64,000 nt of DNA from Clavibacter nebraskensis NCPPB 2581 (lineage in GTDB: Bacteria; Actinomycetota; Actinomycetes; Actinomycetales; Microbacteriaceae), in the NCBI RefSeq assembly GCF_000355695.1, contig NC_020891.1, positions 620,001 through 684,000 on the forward strand, read 5' to 3'. This document shows positions 42,373 through 50,423 of this stretch, piece by piece (the first letter of the stretch is position 1; every line of letters starts with the position of its first letter). The notes beneath the pieces were generated by a model. That model ran no database searches, was not told the DNA's origin, and was given only the letters and a program-made list of their open reading frames with translations. The position numbers and the translations under genes are program-made.

Positions 42373-43056
42373 TCAGCCGATCGCCTCGGGGAGCAGCTCC
42401 ACGCGGTAGGCGGCGTCGATGGTCTCGCCCGTGGCGGGATCCTCGAGCTGCACGCGCCAGCGGGACGCGAACTGGTCGACGCCCGGGACCATGGCGACCG
42501 TGCCCGAGATGAGCACCGTGCCGGGCACGCGGAGGCCGCGCTGCTCGAGCACCTCGAGCCAGTGGTCGGGCGTGAGGAGCGCGGCGAGCGTGGAGTCCTG
42601 GATGAGCTCCTCGGCGCCCTCCTCGCCGACCCAGCCGCGCAGGCGGATCGCGTCGAGGCGGTCGCGCACGTCGGCGAGGCGCCATGCCTTGCGTCCCAGG
42701 ACGTCGGGTCCGGCGTTCTTGCTCCACGCGACGCCGTGCACCTCGAGCGCGCGGTCGGTGTGGTCGCACGCGACGGTGAGGAGCACGTCGTCGTCGGTGA
42801 TCACGAGGGCCCACTCGGCCTCGCCCGAGGTGCGGCCGTGCTGCGCGGGGACGGTCGCGGCCTGCGACGCGAGGTACGGCGCGACGGGGTAGAGCGCGGG
42901 CGTGGTCTCGGGCCCGGGCACGCCGAGCTCGGCCAGCTCGTCGATGTGCGCCTGCACCTCGGCCTGGTCGCGGCCCGCGTAGCCGGCGTTGAGGAGCGAC
43001 ACGACCTCGACGCTCGGGGTGGATCCGTCGGGCAGCTGGAAGCGCAGGGTGGTCAT
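42373..43056 (-). CDS. DUF2848 family protein (FAH-like fold)
   Basis: A 227-residue soluble protein. TTLRFQLPDGSTPSVEVVSLLNAGYAGRDQAEVQAHIDELAELGVPGPETTPALYPVAPYLAS is the DUF2848 start; SGEAEWALVITDDDVLLTVACDHTDRALEVHGVAWSKN holds conserved Glu, Asp and His residues reminiscent of the metal site of fumarylacetoacetate-hydrolase-like enzymes. Its function is not established. ATG 43056 has GGAGGACCG upstream. It is divergent from the MHS transporter and shares its control region with a GntR-type operator, so it should work in the same amide/nitrogen catabolic pathway. Confidence 0.8.
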   Translation of the reverse strand: MTTLRFQLPDGSTPSVEVVSLLNAGYAGRDQAEVQAHIDELAELGVPGPETTPALYPVAPYLASQAATVPAQHGRTSGEAEWALVITDDDVLLTVACDHTDRALEVHGVAWSKNAGPDVLGRKAWRLADVRDRLDAIRLRGWVGEEGAEELIQDSTLAALLTPDHWLEVLEQRGLRVPGTVLISGTVAMVPGVDQFASRWRVQLEDPATGETIDAAYRVELLPEAIG

Positions 43057-43069
43057 CGGTCCTCCGGTG

Positions 43070-43089
43070 GTGTTTCGAGCGTGTGAAGA
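43070..43089. promoter_or_regulatory. GlnR-like repeated element, copy 1
   Basis: GTGTTTCGAGCGTGTGAAGA matches 44695-44714 at 18 of 20 positions. The complementary strand reads TTCAC-N6-GAAAC, which fits the GlnR a/b half-site pair (gTnAC-n6-GaAAC) of actinobacterial nitrogen control except at its first base. It is located 14 bp upstream of the DUF2848 start. Confidence 0.45.
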
Positions 43090-43130
43090 AATGCGGATCC
43101 GGGTGTCCCGGCCATGGTGCCGGGGCTCCG

Positions 43131-43149
43131 GTATGCCTACTGTATACAG
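43131..43149. promoter_or_regulatory. GntR-type operator, copy 1
   Basis: The 10-bp palindrome CTGTATACAG lies at 43140-43149, with an accessory hexamer GTATGC at 43131-43136. GTATGC-N5-GTATAC has the same 11-bp spacing as GCATAC-N5-GTATAC in front of the nitrilase gene. It lies between the DUF2848 and MHS transporter genes and overlaps possible -10 sequences. Confidence 0.65.
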
Positions 43150-43221
43150 CACACCGACCGGACGCCGGGCGGGATCCGATCGCCGGATCCTCCAGCCCGG
43201 CTCCCTCACCCGAGGAGCCCC

Positions 43222-44625
43222 ATGGCCGACGAACCCACCGCCTCCCCGGCGGCGACCGCGCCCGCATCCGGCGCGCACGCGGCACCCGCCGCGACCGAGA
43301 AGCCCACCCGCCGCGAGCTCGTCAAGGCGTTCACCGCGAGCCTCACCGGCACCTCGCTCGAGTGGTACGACTTCGCCGTCTACTCGGCGGCCAGCGCCGT
43401 CGTGTTCCCCGTCGTGTTCTTCCCCGCTTCGGACCCCTACACGGCGACGATCCTCGCGTTCTCCACCTACGCGGTCGGCTACGTCTCGCGCCCCGTCGGC
43501 GGGTTCGTCTTCGGGCGGCTCGGCGACAAGATCGGCCGGAAGCCGGTCCTCGTGCTCACGCTGCTGCTCATCGGCATCGCGACCTTCCTCATCGGCGTGC
43601 TGCCGGGCTACGCGACCATCGGGCTCGCGGCGCCGATCATCCTCGTGCTCCTCCGCTTCGCGCAGGGCGTGGGCGTCGGCGGCGAGTGGGGCGGCGCGGT
43701 GCTGCTCTCGAGCGAGTTCGGGGATCCACGGAAGAGGGGCTTCTGGTCGTCGGCCGCGCAGGTCGGCCCGCCCGCGGGCAACCTGCTCGCCAACGGCGCG
43801 CTCGCGCTGCTCACGGTGCTGCTCACCGAGGAGGACTTCCTCGCCTGGGGCTGGCGCGTGGCCTTCCTCCTCTCGGCGCTGCTCGTGGCGTTCGGCCTCT
43901 GGATCCGCCTGAAGCTCGAGGACACCCCCGTGTTCAAGGCGCTGCAGGAGCGCGGCGACCGGCCGAGCGCGCCCATCTCGGAGATCTTCCGCACCCAGAC
44001 CCGCCCGCTCGTCGCGGCGATCCTCTCCCGCGTCGGACCCGACGTCCTCTACGCGCTCTTCACCGTCTTCACGCTCACCTACGGCGTGAACACGCTCGGC
44101 TTCGAGCGCTCGCAGGTGCTCGTGGCGGTGCTCGTGGGATCCGCCGTGCAGCTGTTCACGATCCCGTTCGCGGGCGCCGTGAGCGACCGGATCAACCGCC
44201 GGGCGCTCTACGCGGCCGCCGCTCTGGGCGCGGCCGTCTGGGCGTACGTCTTCTTCGCGATCACCGACGGCTCGTCGACCTTCGTGCTCGGCGTGGGCAT
44301 CGTGCTGGGCCTCTTCTTCCACTCCTTCATGTACGGGCCGCAGGCGGCGTACATCATCGAGCAGTTCTCGCCGCGCCTCCGCTACACGGGCGCCTCGCTC
44401 GCGTACACGATCGCCGGCGTGATCGGCGGGGCCATCGCGCCGCTGATGTTCACGATCATCTACGAGGAGACCGGCAGCTGGGTCGGCATCGCGCTGTACC
44501 TCACGGCCGCGGTCGTGCTCACGCTCGTGGGCCTCGCCATGGGCCGCGACTCGGACGTGTCCGAGGACGAGGAGTACGTGCGCACGGGCGCCGAGGGCGT
44601 GGCGGCGCCGGTCACCGCGGGCTGA
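43222..44625 (+). CDS. MFS transporter, metabolite:H+ symporter (MHS) family
   Basis: A 467-residue transporter with 12 predicted helices. TGTSLEWYDFAVYSAASAVVFPVVFFP is the MHS-family start; RPVGGFVFGRLGDKIGRKPVLVLTLLLIGIATFLIGVLPGY is the A-motif loop, and VGGEWGGAVLLSSEFG a second signature. Relatives import organic acids, betaine, proline or aromatic acids. An Ala/Pro-rich hydrophilic N-tail of 30 residues precedes the first helix. ATG 43222 with CGAGGAG upstream is chosen. As part of the GntR regulon it likely imports the pathway's amide or acid substrate. Confidence 0.92.
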   Translation: MADEPTASPAATAPASGAHAAPAATEKPTRRELVKAFTASLTGTSLEWYDFAVYSAASAVVFPVVFFPASDPYTATILAFSTYAVGYVSRPVGGFVFGRLGDKIGRKPVLVLTLLLIGIATFLIGVLPGYATIGLAAPIILVLLRFAQGVGVGGEWGGAVLLSSEFGDPRKRGFWSSAAQVGPPAGNLLANGALALLTVLLTEEDFLAWGWRVAFLLSALLVAFGLWIRLKLEDTPVFKALQERGDRPSAPISEIFRTQTRPLVAAILSRVGPDVLYALFTVFTLTYGVNTLGFERSQVLVAVLVGSAVQLFTIPFAGAVSDRINRRALYAAAALGAAVWAYVFFAITDGSSTFVLGVGIVLGLFFHSFMYGPQAAYIIEQFSPRLRYTGASLAYTIAGVIGGAIAPLMFTIIYEETGSWVGIALYLTAAVVLTLVGLAMGRDSDVSEDEEYVRTGAEGVAAPVTAG

Positions 44626-44648
44626 CCCGAGGGATCCGGCTCACTCGG

Positions 44649-44679
44649 CGGCGTCGACGGTCCCCGGCCGTCGGCGCCG
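44649..44679 (+). terminator. Stem-loop terminator after the MHS transporter gene
   Basis: A 12-bp stem with one mismatch (CGGCGTCGACGG against CCGTCGGCGCCG) and a 7-base loop, 23 bp after the stop codon. Confidence 0.5.
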
Positions 44680-44694
44680 TCCTCGTCGTGAGGG

Positions 44695-44714
44695 GTGTTT
44701 CGGGCGCGTGAAGA
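44695..44714. promoter_or_regulatory. GlnR-like repeated element, copy 2
   Basis: GTGTTTCGGGCGCGTGAAGA, 18/20 identical to 43070-43089; the other strand reads TTCAC-N6-GAAAC. It lies upstream of the RidA gene, 45 bp before a possible -10 (GCATACCTT, 44760-44768) that itself contains one GCATAC half-site of the GntR-type operator. Confidence 0.45.
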
Positions 44715-44854
44715 GTCTGTTGCCGATCGCGGACGGGGCTCGTCCCGTCGTCGCGCGCCGCATACCTTCTCCCTCACCCGGGCCGGGCATCCGGTCCGCC
44801 CGCCTCCCCGGCGGCACCGCCCCCGTCGCCGCCGTGCGCTCCCGAGAGGACACC

Positions 44855-45292
44855 GTGACCCGCTCGCTCCCCGACGATCCCGCCCCCGTCCGCAGCGTCC
44901 ACTCCTTCGACGCCTCCACGGGCGTGCCGCCGCAGGTCGGCCCCTTCGCGCATGCCACCCGCTGGGGCGACACGCTCTACGTGACCGGGCAGATGCCGAC
45001 GGATCCCGCGACCGGCGAGCTCGTGGCCGGCGGCCTCGTGGCCGAGACCCGGCAGGTGCTCGCGAACCTCACGGCCGTGATCGCCCAGTTCGGCGCCACG
45101 CTCGACGACGCGCTCATGGTGCGCGTGTACCTCACCGACTTCGGCGACTTCGACCGCTTCAACGCGGAGTACCGCTCCTGGTTCGCGGGGTCCCTGCCGA
45201 GCCGCACCTGCGTGGGCGTCACGGGGCTCGCGGTCGGCGCGACCGTGGAGATCGACCTGGTTGTCGGGATCCCGGGCGGGGGCACGCGATGA
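44855..45292 (+). CDS. RidA family protein (reactive intermediate/imine deaminase)
   Basis: A 145-residue YjgF/RidA protein. ATRWGDTLYVTGQMPTDPATGELVAGGLVAETRQVLANLTAVIAQFGATLDDALMVRVYLTDFGDFDRFNAEY is the family core, and the ligand-binding Arg lies in SLPSRTCVGV. Such proteins hydrolyse enamine/imine products, for example aminoacrylate in RutC-like pathways. GTG 44855 with GAGAGGA upstream is chosen over a longer frame whose N-terminus is not conserved. Its stop overlaps the ATG of the acetamidase/formamidase gene (ATGA), so the two are co-translated. Confidence 0.92.
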   Translation: MTRSLPDDPAPVRSVHSFDASTGVPPQVGPFAHATRWGDTLYVTGQMPTDPATGELVAGGLVAETRQVLANLTAVIAQFGATLDDALMVRVYLTDFGDFDRFNAEYRSWFAGSLPSRTCVGVTGLAVGATVEIDLVVGIPGGGTR

Positions 45293-46410
45293 GCGGCGCC
45301 GTCCTGCAGCCCGGCACCGGACCGGTCCTCGGGCGGCACCACCTGCCGTCGCGGGCGGACGAGATCCGCTGGGGGTGGCTGCCGACCGAGGCGAGCCGCG
45401 CCGCGCTGACGGTCGCGTCGGGGGAGACCGTGACGATCGACACCGTCAGCCACGAGGGGATCCTCGACGACCAGGGCCGGGATCCCGTCGCCTACCTCGC
45501 CCAGTTCGGCGTCGGGCGCGACCGCGTGCTCGACGACGCCGTGGAGATCGCGGCGAGCGGGATCCCGAACACGGAGGCGGACGGCCCGCACGTGGTCACG
45601 GGTCCCGTGGGCGTCCGGGGTGCGCGACCCGGCGACGTGCTGCGCGTCGACGTGCTGGACCTGGCGCCCCGCGTGCCCTACGGCTTCATCAGCAACCGGC
45701 ACGGCTTCGGCGCGCTCGCCGGGGAGATGCCGGCCGACCCGCACTCGCTGGCCACGCGCGACGTCGACACGATCATCACGGGCGGATCCGTCAGCCACTT
45801 CGCCTGGGTCGAGGAGCGAGCCGGACGCCCCGTCGGCGTGATCCACGCGGGCGACGCCCGCACGCTCGCCTTCCCGCTCGCGCCGTTCCTCGGCCTCATG
45901 GCGGTGGCGACGCCCGGGTCCGACGCGCACCACTCGGTGCCGCCGGGCCGCTTCGGCGGCAACATCGACGTGAAGCACGCGATCGCCGGGTCGACCCTCT
46001 ACCTGCCCGTGCTCGCCGACGAGGCCCTCTTCTCCACGGGCGACCCGCACTTCGCGCAGGGCAACGGCGAGGTCGCGCTCACCGCGTTCGAGGCGCCGCT
46101 GCGGGCGACCCTCCGGCTCACGACCCTCTCGGGCGCCGAGGCGCGGCGCGCGACGGGCGGCCTCGCGGAACCGGTGCTCGAGAACGCGACCCACTGGATC
46201 CCCACGGGCATGGACGTGGACCTCGACGTCGCGATGCGGAACGCCGCGCGCAACGCGGTCGACTTCCTCGCGACGCGCTTCGACCTCCCGCGCTCGGTGG
46301 CGCTCGCCTACCTCTCGGCGGCGGGCGACTTCGAGGTGTCGCAGGTCGTGGACCAGGTGAAGGGCGTGCACTGCATGATCCGCAAGGCGGACTTCGCGGC
46401 CTGGCACTGA
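45289..46410 (+). CDS. Acetamidase/formamidase family hydrolase
   Basis: A 373-residue member of the acetamidase/formamidase family, which splits short amides into acid and ammonia. Typical are GPVGVRGARPGDVLRVDVLDL, PPGRFGGNIDVKHAIAGSTLYLPV and ALFSTGDPHFAQGNGEVALTAFEAPL, which contain the conserved metal-site Asp, His and Glu. A small insertion (HGFGALAGEMPADPHSLATRDVD) lies in the middle. Cytoplasmic. Coupled to RidA and followed by the convergent GntR gene. In this operon it presumably releases ammonia from an amide formed in the pathway. Confidence 0.9.
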   Translation: MSGAVLQPGTGPVLGRHHLPSRADEIRWGWLPTEASRAALTVASGETVTIDTVSHEGILDDQGRDPVAYLAQFGVGRDRVLDDAVEIAASGIPNTEADGPHVVTGPVGVRGARPGDVLRVDVLDLAPRVPYGFISNRHGFGALAGEMPADPHSLATRDVDTIITGGSVSHFAWVEERAGRPVGVIHAGDARTLAFPLAPFLGLMAVATPGSDAHHSVPPGRFGGNIDVKHAIAGSTLYLPVLADEALFSTGDPHFAQGNGEVALTAFEAPLRATLRLTTLSGAEARRATGGLAEPVLENATHWIPTGMDVDLDVAMRNAARNAVDFLATRFDLPRSVALAYLSAAGDFEVSQVVDQVKGVHCMIRKADFAAWH

Positions 46411-46441
46411 GGCGCGCGGTGGAGGGTCGGGCGGATCCGCG

Positions 46442-47116
46442 TCAGGTGCGCAGCAGCACGTCGAGCGTGACGGCGAGGTGACGGTCGATCGCGTCGCGGG
46501 CCGCCTCGGCGTCGCCCGCGGCCAGCGCGTCGACGATGCCGGCGTGCTCCTCGCAGACCCGGTCCTGCCGGTCGGTGGCGCGGTAGAGCGCCTCGACGCC
46601 GACGAGGATCTGCCGCGCGCGGAGCTTCGCGTACGTGCGGCTCATGAGCTCGCTGCCCGCGGCGTCGACGAGGAGCTGGTGGAAGCGGCGGTCGTGCTCG
46701 ATGAACTCCCGGCCGCTCTCGCGCGGCGGCGTCGCGACCATCGCGCGCTGCTGCTCGAGCACCTCGCGCATGGCGTCGAGCGGCGTGCGGTCGTGCTCGA
46801 CGGCGCTCGTGGCGGCGTGCCGCTCGAGGACGCCGCGCAGCTCCATCAGTTCGGCGATCTGGCGGCCGGTGATGACGGGGATCCGGGCGCCGCGCTTCGG
46901 GATCATCTCCACCAGGTCGTCGGCGGCGAGCAGCAGCAGCGCCTCCCGGACGGGCGTGCGCGAGACGCCGATGCGCTCCGCGAGCTCCTGCTCGTTGAGG
47001 AACGCGCCCTGCTGGTCCGGGTCGGTAAGGACGTGCGCGTGCAGGAACTCGTAGGCCCGCTCGCGGCCGGAGAGGGCGCTCGCCGAGGTGCCTGGATCGC
47101 CCGCCTGTTCTCGCAT
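46442..47116 (-). CDS. GntR family transcriptional regulator (FCD-type)
   Basis: A 224-residue regulator: winged helix FLNEQELAERIGVSRTPVREALLLLAADDLVEMIPKRGARIPV at the N-terminus, and an all-helical FCD ligand domain with AELMELRGVLERHA, FIEHDRRFHQLLVDAAGSEL and DRVCEEHAGIVDALAAGDAEAARDAIDRHL, whose Asp/His residues bind metal and an organic acid. ATG 47116 is preferred; an ATG at 47131 would place the operator palindrome in the coding region. Divergent from the nitrilase gene. It is the probable controller of all genes from 42.4 to 48.0 kb. Confidence 0.93.
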   Translation of the reverse strand: MREQAGDPGTSASALSGRERAYEFLHAHVLTDPDQQGAFLNEQELAERIGVSRTPVREALLLLAADDLVEMIPKRGARIPVITGRQIAELMELRGVLERHAATSAVEHDRTPLDAMREVLEQQRAMVATPPRESGREFIEHDRRFHQLLVDAAGSELMSRTYAKLRARQILVGVEALYRATDRQDRVCEEHAGIVDALAAGDAEAARDAIDRHLAVTLDVLLRT

Positions 47117-47131
47117 ACGATATGTATACAT
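47113..47131. promoter_or_regulatory. GntR-type operator, copy 2
   Basis: The palindrome ATGTATACAT (47122-47131) with the accessory hexamer GCATAC at 47113-47118 gives GCATAC-N5-GTATAC, the same 11-bp spacing as the copy at 43131. It sits between the divergent gntR and nitrilase starts, 13 bp before the nitrilase ATG. Confidence 0.7.
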
Positions 47132-47144
47132 CACGAGGAGGACC

Positions 47145-47984
47145 ATGAAGATCGCGCTCGCCCAGATCATCAGCTCGCCCGATCCCGCAGAGAACCTGGC
47201 ACGGATCACCGCGTTCGCGGAGGACGCCGCGCGGCAGGGCGCCGAGCTCGTGGTGTTCCCGGAGGCGGCGCAGCGCGCGTTCGGGAACCCGCTGCCGGAG
47301 ATCGCCGAGCCGCTGGACGGGCCGTGGGCCTCCGGGGTGCGGGCGATCGCCGACCGGCTCGGCGTGACGATCGTCGCGGGGATGTTCACGCCCGGCGCCG
47401 ACGGGCGCGTGCGCAACACGCTCCTGGTGGCCCGGCCCGCGGGAGCGCCGGCCGCGGGTGCCTCCTCGTACGACAAGATCCACCTCTTCGACGCGTTCGG
47501 GTTCCGCGAGTCCGACACCGTCGACCCGGGCGAGGACGTCGCCGTGATCGAGGTCGCCGGCACGCGCGCATCCCTCGCCACCTGCTACGACGTGCGCTTC
47601 CCCACGCTGTTCCTGGCGGGCGCCGACCGCGGCGCCGTCGTCAGCATCGTCTGCGCGAGCTGGGGCGCGGGCCCCGGCAAGGCCGACCAGTGGGACCTCC
47701 TGCTGCGGGCCCGCGCGCTCGACTCCACGACCTTCGTGGTCGCGGTCGGCCAGGGCGACCCCGCGACGCTGCCCGCCGGATCCCGCGGCCACGACCCCGC
47801 GAGCGGCGCGCCCACGGGCATCGGCCGCAGCGCCGTGATCTCCCCGCTGGGCGAGGTGCTGCACCGCCTCGGCGGCGAGGAGGAGCTGCTCGTCGTGGAC
47901 GTCGACCCGTCGGCCGTGGAGGCCGCGCGCGGCACGCTGCCCGTGCTCGCGAACCGGCGCCGGGGGCTCGAGCAGGCGGTCTGA
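47145..47984 (+). CDS. Carbon-nitrogen hydrolase (nitrilase superfamily amidase)
   Basis: A 279-residue amidase with the complete Glu-Lys-Cys triad: E40 in LVVFPEAA, K111 in SSYDKIHLFDAFGF and C147 in LATCYDVRFP. The sequence is closest in style to omega-amidase/deaminated-glutathione amidase and ureidopropionase-like branches; the exact substrate is not readable. GAGGAGGACC precedes ATG 47145. It is directly controlled by the adjacent operator and is expected to work with the acetamidase and RidA in degrading an amide-containing nitrogen compound. Confidence 0.9.
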   Translation: MKIALAQIISSPDPAENLARITAFAEDAARQGAELVVFPEAAQRAFGNPLPEIAEPLDGPWASGVRAIADRLGVTIVAGMFTPGADGRVRNTLLVARPAGAPAAGASSYDKIHLFDAFGFRESDTVDPGEDVAVIEVAGTRASLATCYDVRFPTLFLAGADRGAVVSIVCASWGAGPGKADQWDLLLRARALDSTTFVVAVGQGDPATLPAGSRGHDPASGAPTGIGRSAVISPLGEVLHRLGGEEELLVVDVDPSAVEAARGTLPVLANRRRGLEQAV

Positions 47985-48027
47985 CGCCCACCGCGGATCG
48001 GTTCCCCGCGACCGCTCCGCCTCCCGC

Positions 48028-49185
48028 TCAGCCGGGCGCCGGGCCCGCCGGCGCCCCGCGGCTGCGCACGCGCGACGCCCGCAGCGCCGCCGCGGCGGGG
48101 AGGCCGACCGCGCCCAGCGCGCCGACGAGCGCGAGGACGCCCCAGCTGCCCGCGGTGCCGACCGCGGCCACCGCGGCCCCGGACACGGCGGGCGTGATCG
48201 CCGCGGTGAGCCCCCAGGACGAGCCCACCATCCCGAGTGCCGCCACGTGGTCGGCGGCGGGGACGCGGGCGAGGATGGTCGGCACCATGCCCGCCGTCAC
48301 GAGCAGCTCGCACGCCGTCCAGCCGACGCCGAACGCGAGCCAGCTGTCGGTCGCGGCCGTCGCGACCGCGGTGAGCGCGCCCGCGGCGAAGCCGGCCACG
48401 AGGTAGGCCGGCGCCCGCTCGTCGCGCACCACGCGGAGCAGGAGCGGCTGCAGGCCGATGAGCAGCACGACGTTGGTCAGCGCGGCGTACACGTACGACC
48501 CCGGCGTGGCCGTCGTCAGCGCGAACTGGATCGCGAGGCCCTGCATCAGCGCCGTCCCGGCCAGGGCGACGAGGAGCGACGAGCCCAGGCGGCGGATCGC
48601 GGACGGCGACCCGCCGCCGGCCGGTTCGGGGTCGCCCGCCGCACCCGGGGCGGAGCGCGGCACGAGCAGCGCCACGACGAGCAGCAGCGCGCCCTCGACG
48701 AGCATCAGGGGCCCGTAGCCGATCCCGGCCGCCGTGACGAGGCCGGCCACGCCCGTCGCGACCACGCTGCCCACGTTCGCCGTCCAGGAGATCGCGGACT
48801 GCGTGCGCGCCTGCCGGTCCCCGTCCACCTGCACCGTGATGAGCGTGCCGATGAGCGAGCGCGCCAGCCCCGCCGCCCCGCCCACCACGAGCATGACCGC
48901 GGCCAGCAGGAGGGCGGATCCCCCCACCGCGGCGGGCAGGACGAGGAGCGCGGCGCCGTCGAGCGCCAGCGTGCCGATCAGCAGGGGACGCAGCGCGCGG
49001 CGCGGCGCGAGGAGCCCGGCCGCGGCGGGGAGCACGACGGATCCGACGCCGGCCGCCGTGAGGATCAGCGCGACCTCGCTCGTCGTGTAAAGCTCGCGGA
49101 ACCACACGACCGCGACGATCGACGTGAAGCCCGCCGCTCGCACGAGCACGAGGAGCGCGAGCAGGCGGCGCGGCAGCCGCGTCAC
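48028..49185 (-). CDS. MFS transporter (putative product exporter)
   Basis: A 385-residue transporter with 11-12 hydrophobic helices. RAAGFTSIVAVVWFRELYTTSEVALILTAAGVGSVVLPAAAGLLAPRR is the first helix pair and loop, and GAAGLARSLIGTLITVQVDGDRQARTQSAISWTANVG a conserved second block; the style is that of drug/metabolite exporters rather than nutrient importers. GTG 49185 overlaps the stop of the methionyl-tRNA-synthetase-like gene by 4 bp. As the last gene of the six-gene operon it would export or confer resistance to the product (inference). Confidence 0.82.
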   Translation of the reverse strand: MTRLPRRLLALLVLVRAAGFTSIVAVVWFRELYTTSEVALILTAAGVGSVVLPAAAGLLAPRRALRPLLIGTLALDGAALLVLPAAVGGSALLLAAVMLVVGGAAGLARSLIGTLITVQVDGDRQARTQSAISWTANVGSVVATGVAGLVTAAGIGYGPLMLVEGALLLVVALLVPRSAPGAAGDPEPAGGGSPSAIRRLGSSLLVALAGTALMQGLAIQFALTTATPGSYVYAALTNVVLLIGLQPLLLRVVRDERAPAYLVAGFAAGALTAVATAATDSWLAFGVGWTACELLVTAGMVPTILARVPAADHVAALGMVGSSWGLTAAITPAVSGAAVAAVGTAGSWGVLALVGALGAVGLPAAAALRASRVRSRGAPAGPAPG

Positions 49186-50423
49186 GCGCGGGCCCCCGCG
49201 CCGACGACCCAGGCGACGAGGGCGTCGAGCCGCGCGCGGTCGGTTCCCGCGGCCACGGCGTCGAGCCCGCCGCGGTCCGGCGCGGCGAGCAGCGACCGGG
49301 TGAGCCCGCCGAGGTCGAGGGCCGCGAGCTGCGCCGCCGTCCGCCGCCCGGCGGCGGGGTCCGCGTCGGGCCCGGGCATCGCGTCCGCGTCCGGGCCCGC
49401 GCATCCGGCCAGCGCGGCCACGCGCGGCGCCTCCCGGGACCCGAGCGCCGCGAGGTCGCGGAGCAGCAGCGACGCGTCGCGGCGGGCCAGCGCGAGGCGC
49501 AGGATCCCCCAGCGCACCGCGGTCGGCCCGTGCCGCTCGACGAGCGCCGACGCGGTGATCCCCGCGGCCGCCGCCTCCCGCGGGGACCGCCCCTCCACGC
49601 GCAGGTGGTGGTGCACGTGGAGCACGTCGGCGGTCGGCGCGTCGAGCGCCTGGCACAGGAGCGGCACGAGGGTGAGGTGCAGGTTGAGCAGGCCCTTGCC
49701 GAGCACCTGGATCCGCGTCGCCGCCTCCGCCCACCCCGCGTCGGGCCGCGGCGCCAGGTAGCTCGCCGCCGCCACGAACCCCGAGTGGATCACCTGTCCG
49801 GGGTCGCCCGGCACGGGCACGCCGTGCCCGCCCGTGCGGGACGCCGACCGCGAGACGCTGAGCGTCGCGGGCGGGGCCGCGCTCGCGCGCCCGAGGGCCG
49901 CGGCCGGGCCCCGGAGGTCGACGCGCGCGCGGAACGCGGCGATCCCCTCGGCGAACGGCGCGACGCGGAGGAACCAGTTCGGCTCGCCGTCGCCCGGGGG
50001 CGCCGGGCTCCCGCACCCCGCGCAGGCGGAGGTGGCGGAGGCGTCCGGCAGGGCCCCGCACCGGGAGCATCGGGGCCGGGCGTGCACCCCGCGCTCGAGC
50101 GCGCCCCGCGCCGCGAGCGCGTCCCACGCGGCACGGGCGTAGTCGGCGACCGCGGGCTGCGCCGTGGATCCCACGACGACGTCCCCGCCGGCCACGGACC
50201 GCGCGAGGGCCCCGAGGTGCGCGAGCGGCGGAGGCGGTCCGCCCGCGAGCGCGGGGATGCTGTGCTCGTCGCGCGTGGCGACCACCGCGGGGGCCCGGCC
50301 CCCCGGGCCCCCGCCGAGGATCGCCCCGAGGGCCCCCGCGACGACGAGGTCCGTCGCCCAGCCCGCGTGGTCGTAGGAGTGCGCGGACGCGGGCGGGACG
50401 GTGATGACGGCGCCCGGCCCCAT
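49182..50423 (-). CDS. Class I (methionyl-)tRNA synthetase-like protein, KMSKS lost
   Basis: A 413-residue homologue of the MetRS catalytic half. ITVPPASAHSYDHAGWATDLVVAGAL is a degenerate version of the PPxxNGxxHxGH start. A zinc knuckle is intact (C119-SR-C122 and C134-AG-C137, CSRCGALPDASATSACAGCG). NWFLRVAPF, RIQVLGKGLLNLHLTLVPLLCQALDAP and ASALVERHGPTAVRWGILRLALARRDA align with MetRS regions. The position of KMSKS instead reads VEGRSPREAAAAG, and there is no anticodon-binding domain. It is unlikely to charge tRNA and may activate or ligate a methionine-like substrate in biosynthesis. Coupled by overlaps to the radical SAM gene before it and the MFS gene after it. Confidence 0.72.
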   Translation of the reverse strand: MGPGAVITVPPASAHSYDHAGWATDLVVAGALGAILGGGPGGRAPAVVATRDEHSIPALAGGPPPPLAHLGALARSVAGGDVVVGSTAQPAVADYARAAWDALAARGALERGVHARPRCSRCGALPDASATSACAGCGSPAPPGDGEPNWFLRVAPFAEGIAAFRARVDLRGPAAALGRASAAPPATLSVSRSASRTGGHGVPVPGDPGQVIHSGFVAAASYLAPRPDAGWAEAATRIQVLGKGLLNLHLTLVPLLCQALDAPTADVLHVHHHLRVEGRSPREAAAAGITASALVERHGPTAVRWGILRLALARRDASLLLRDLAALGSREAPRVAALAGCAGPDADAMPGPDADPAAGRRTAAQLAALDLGGLTRSLLAAPDRGGLDAVAAGTDRARLDALVAWVVGAGARA

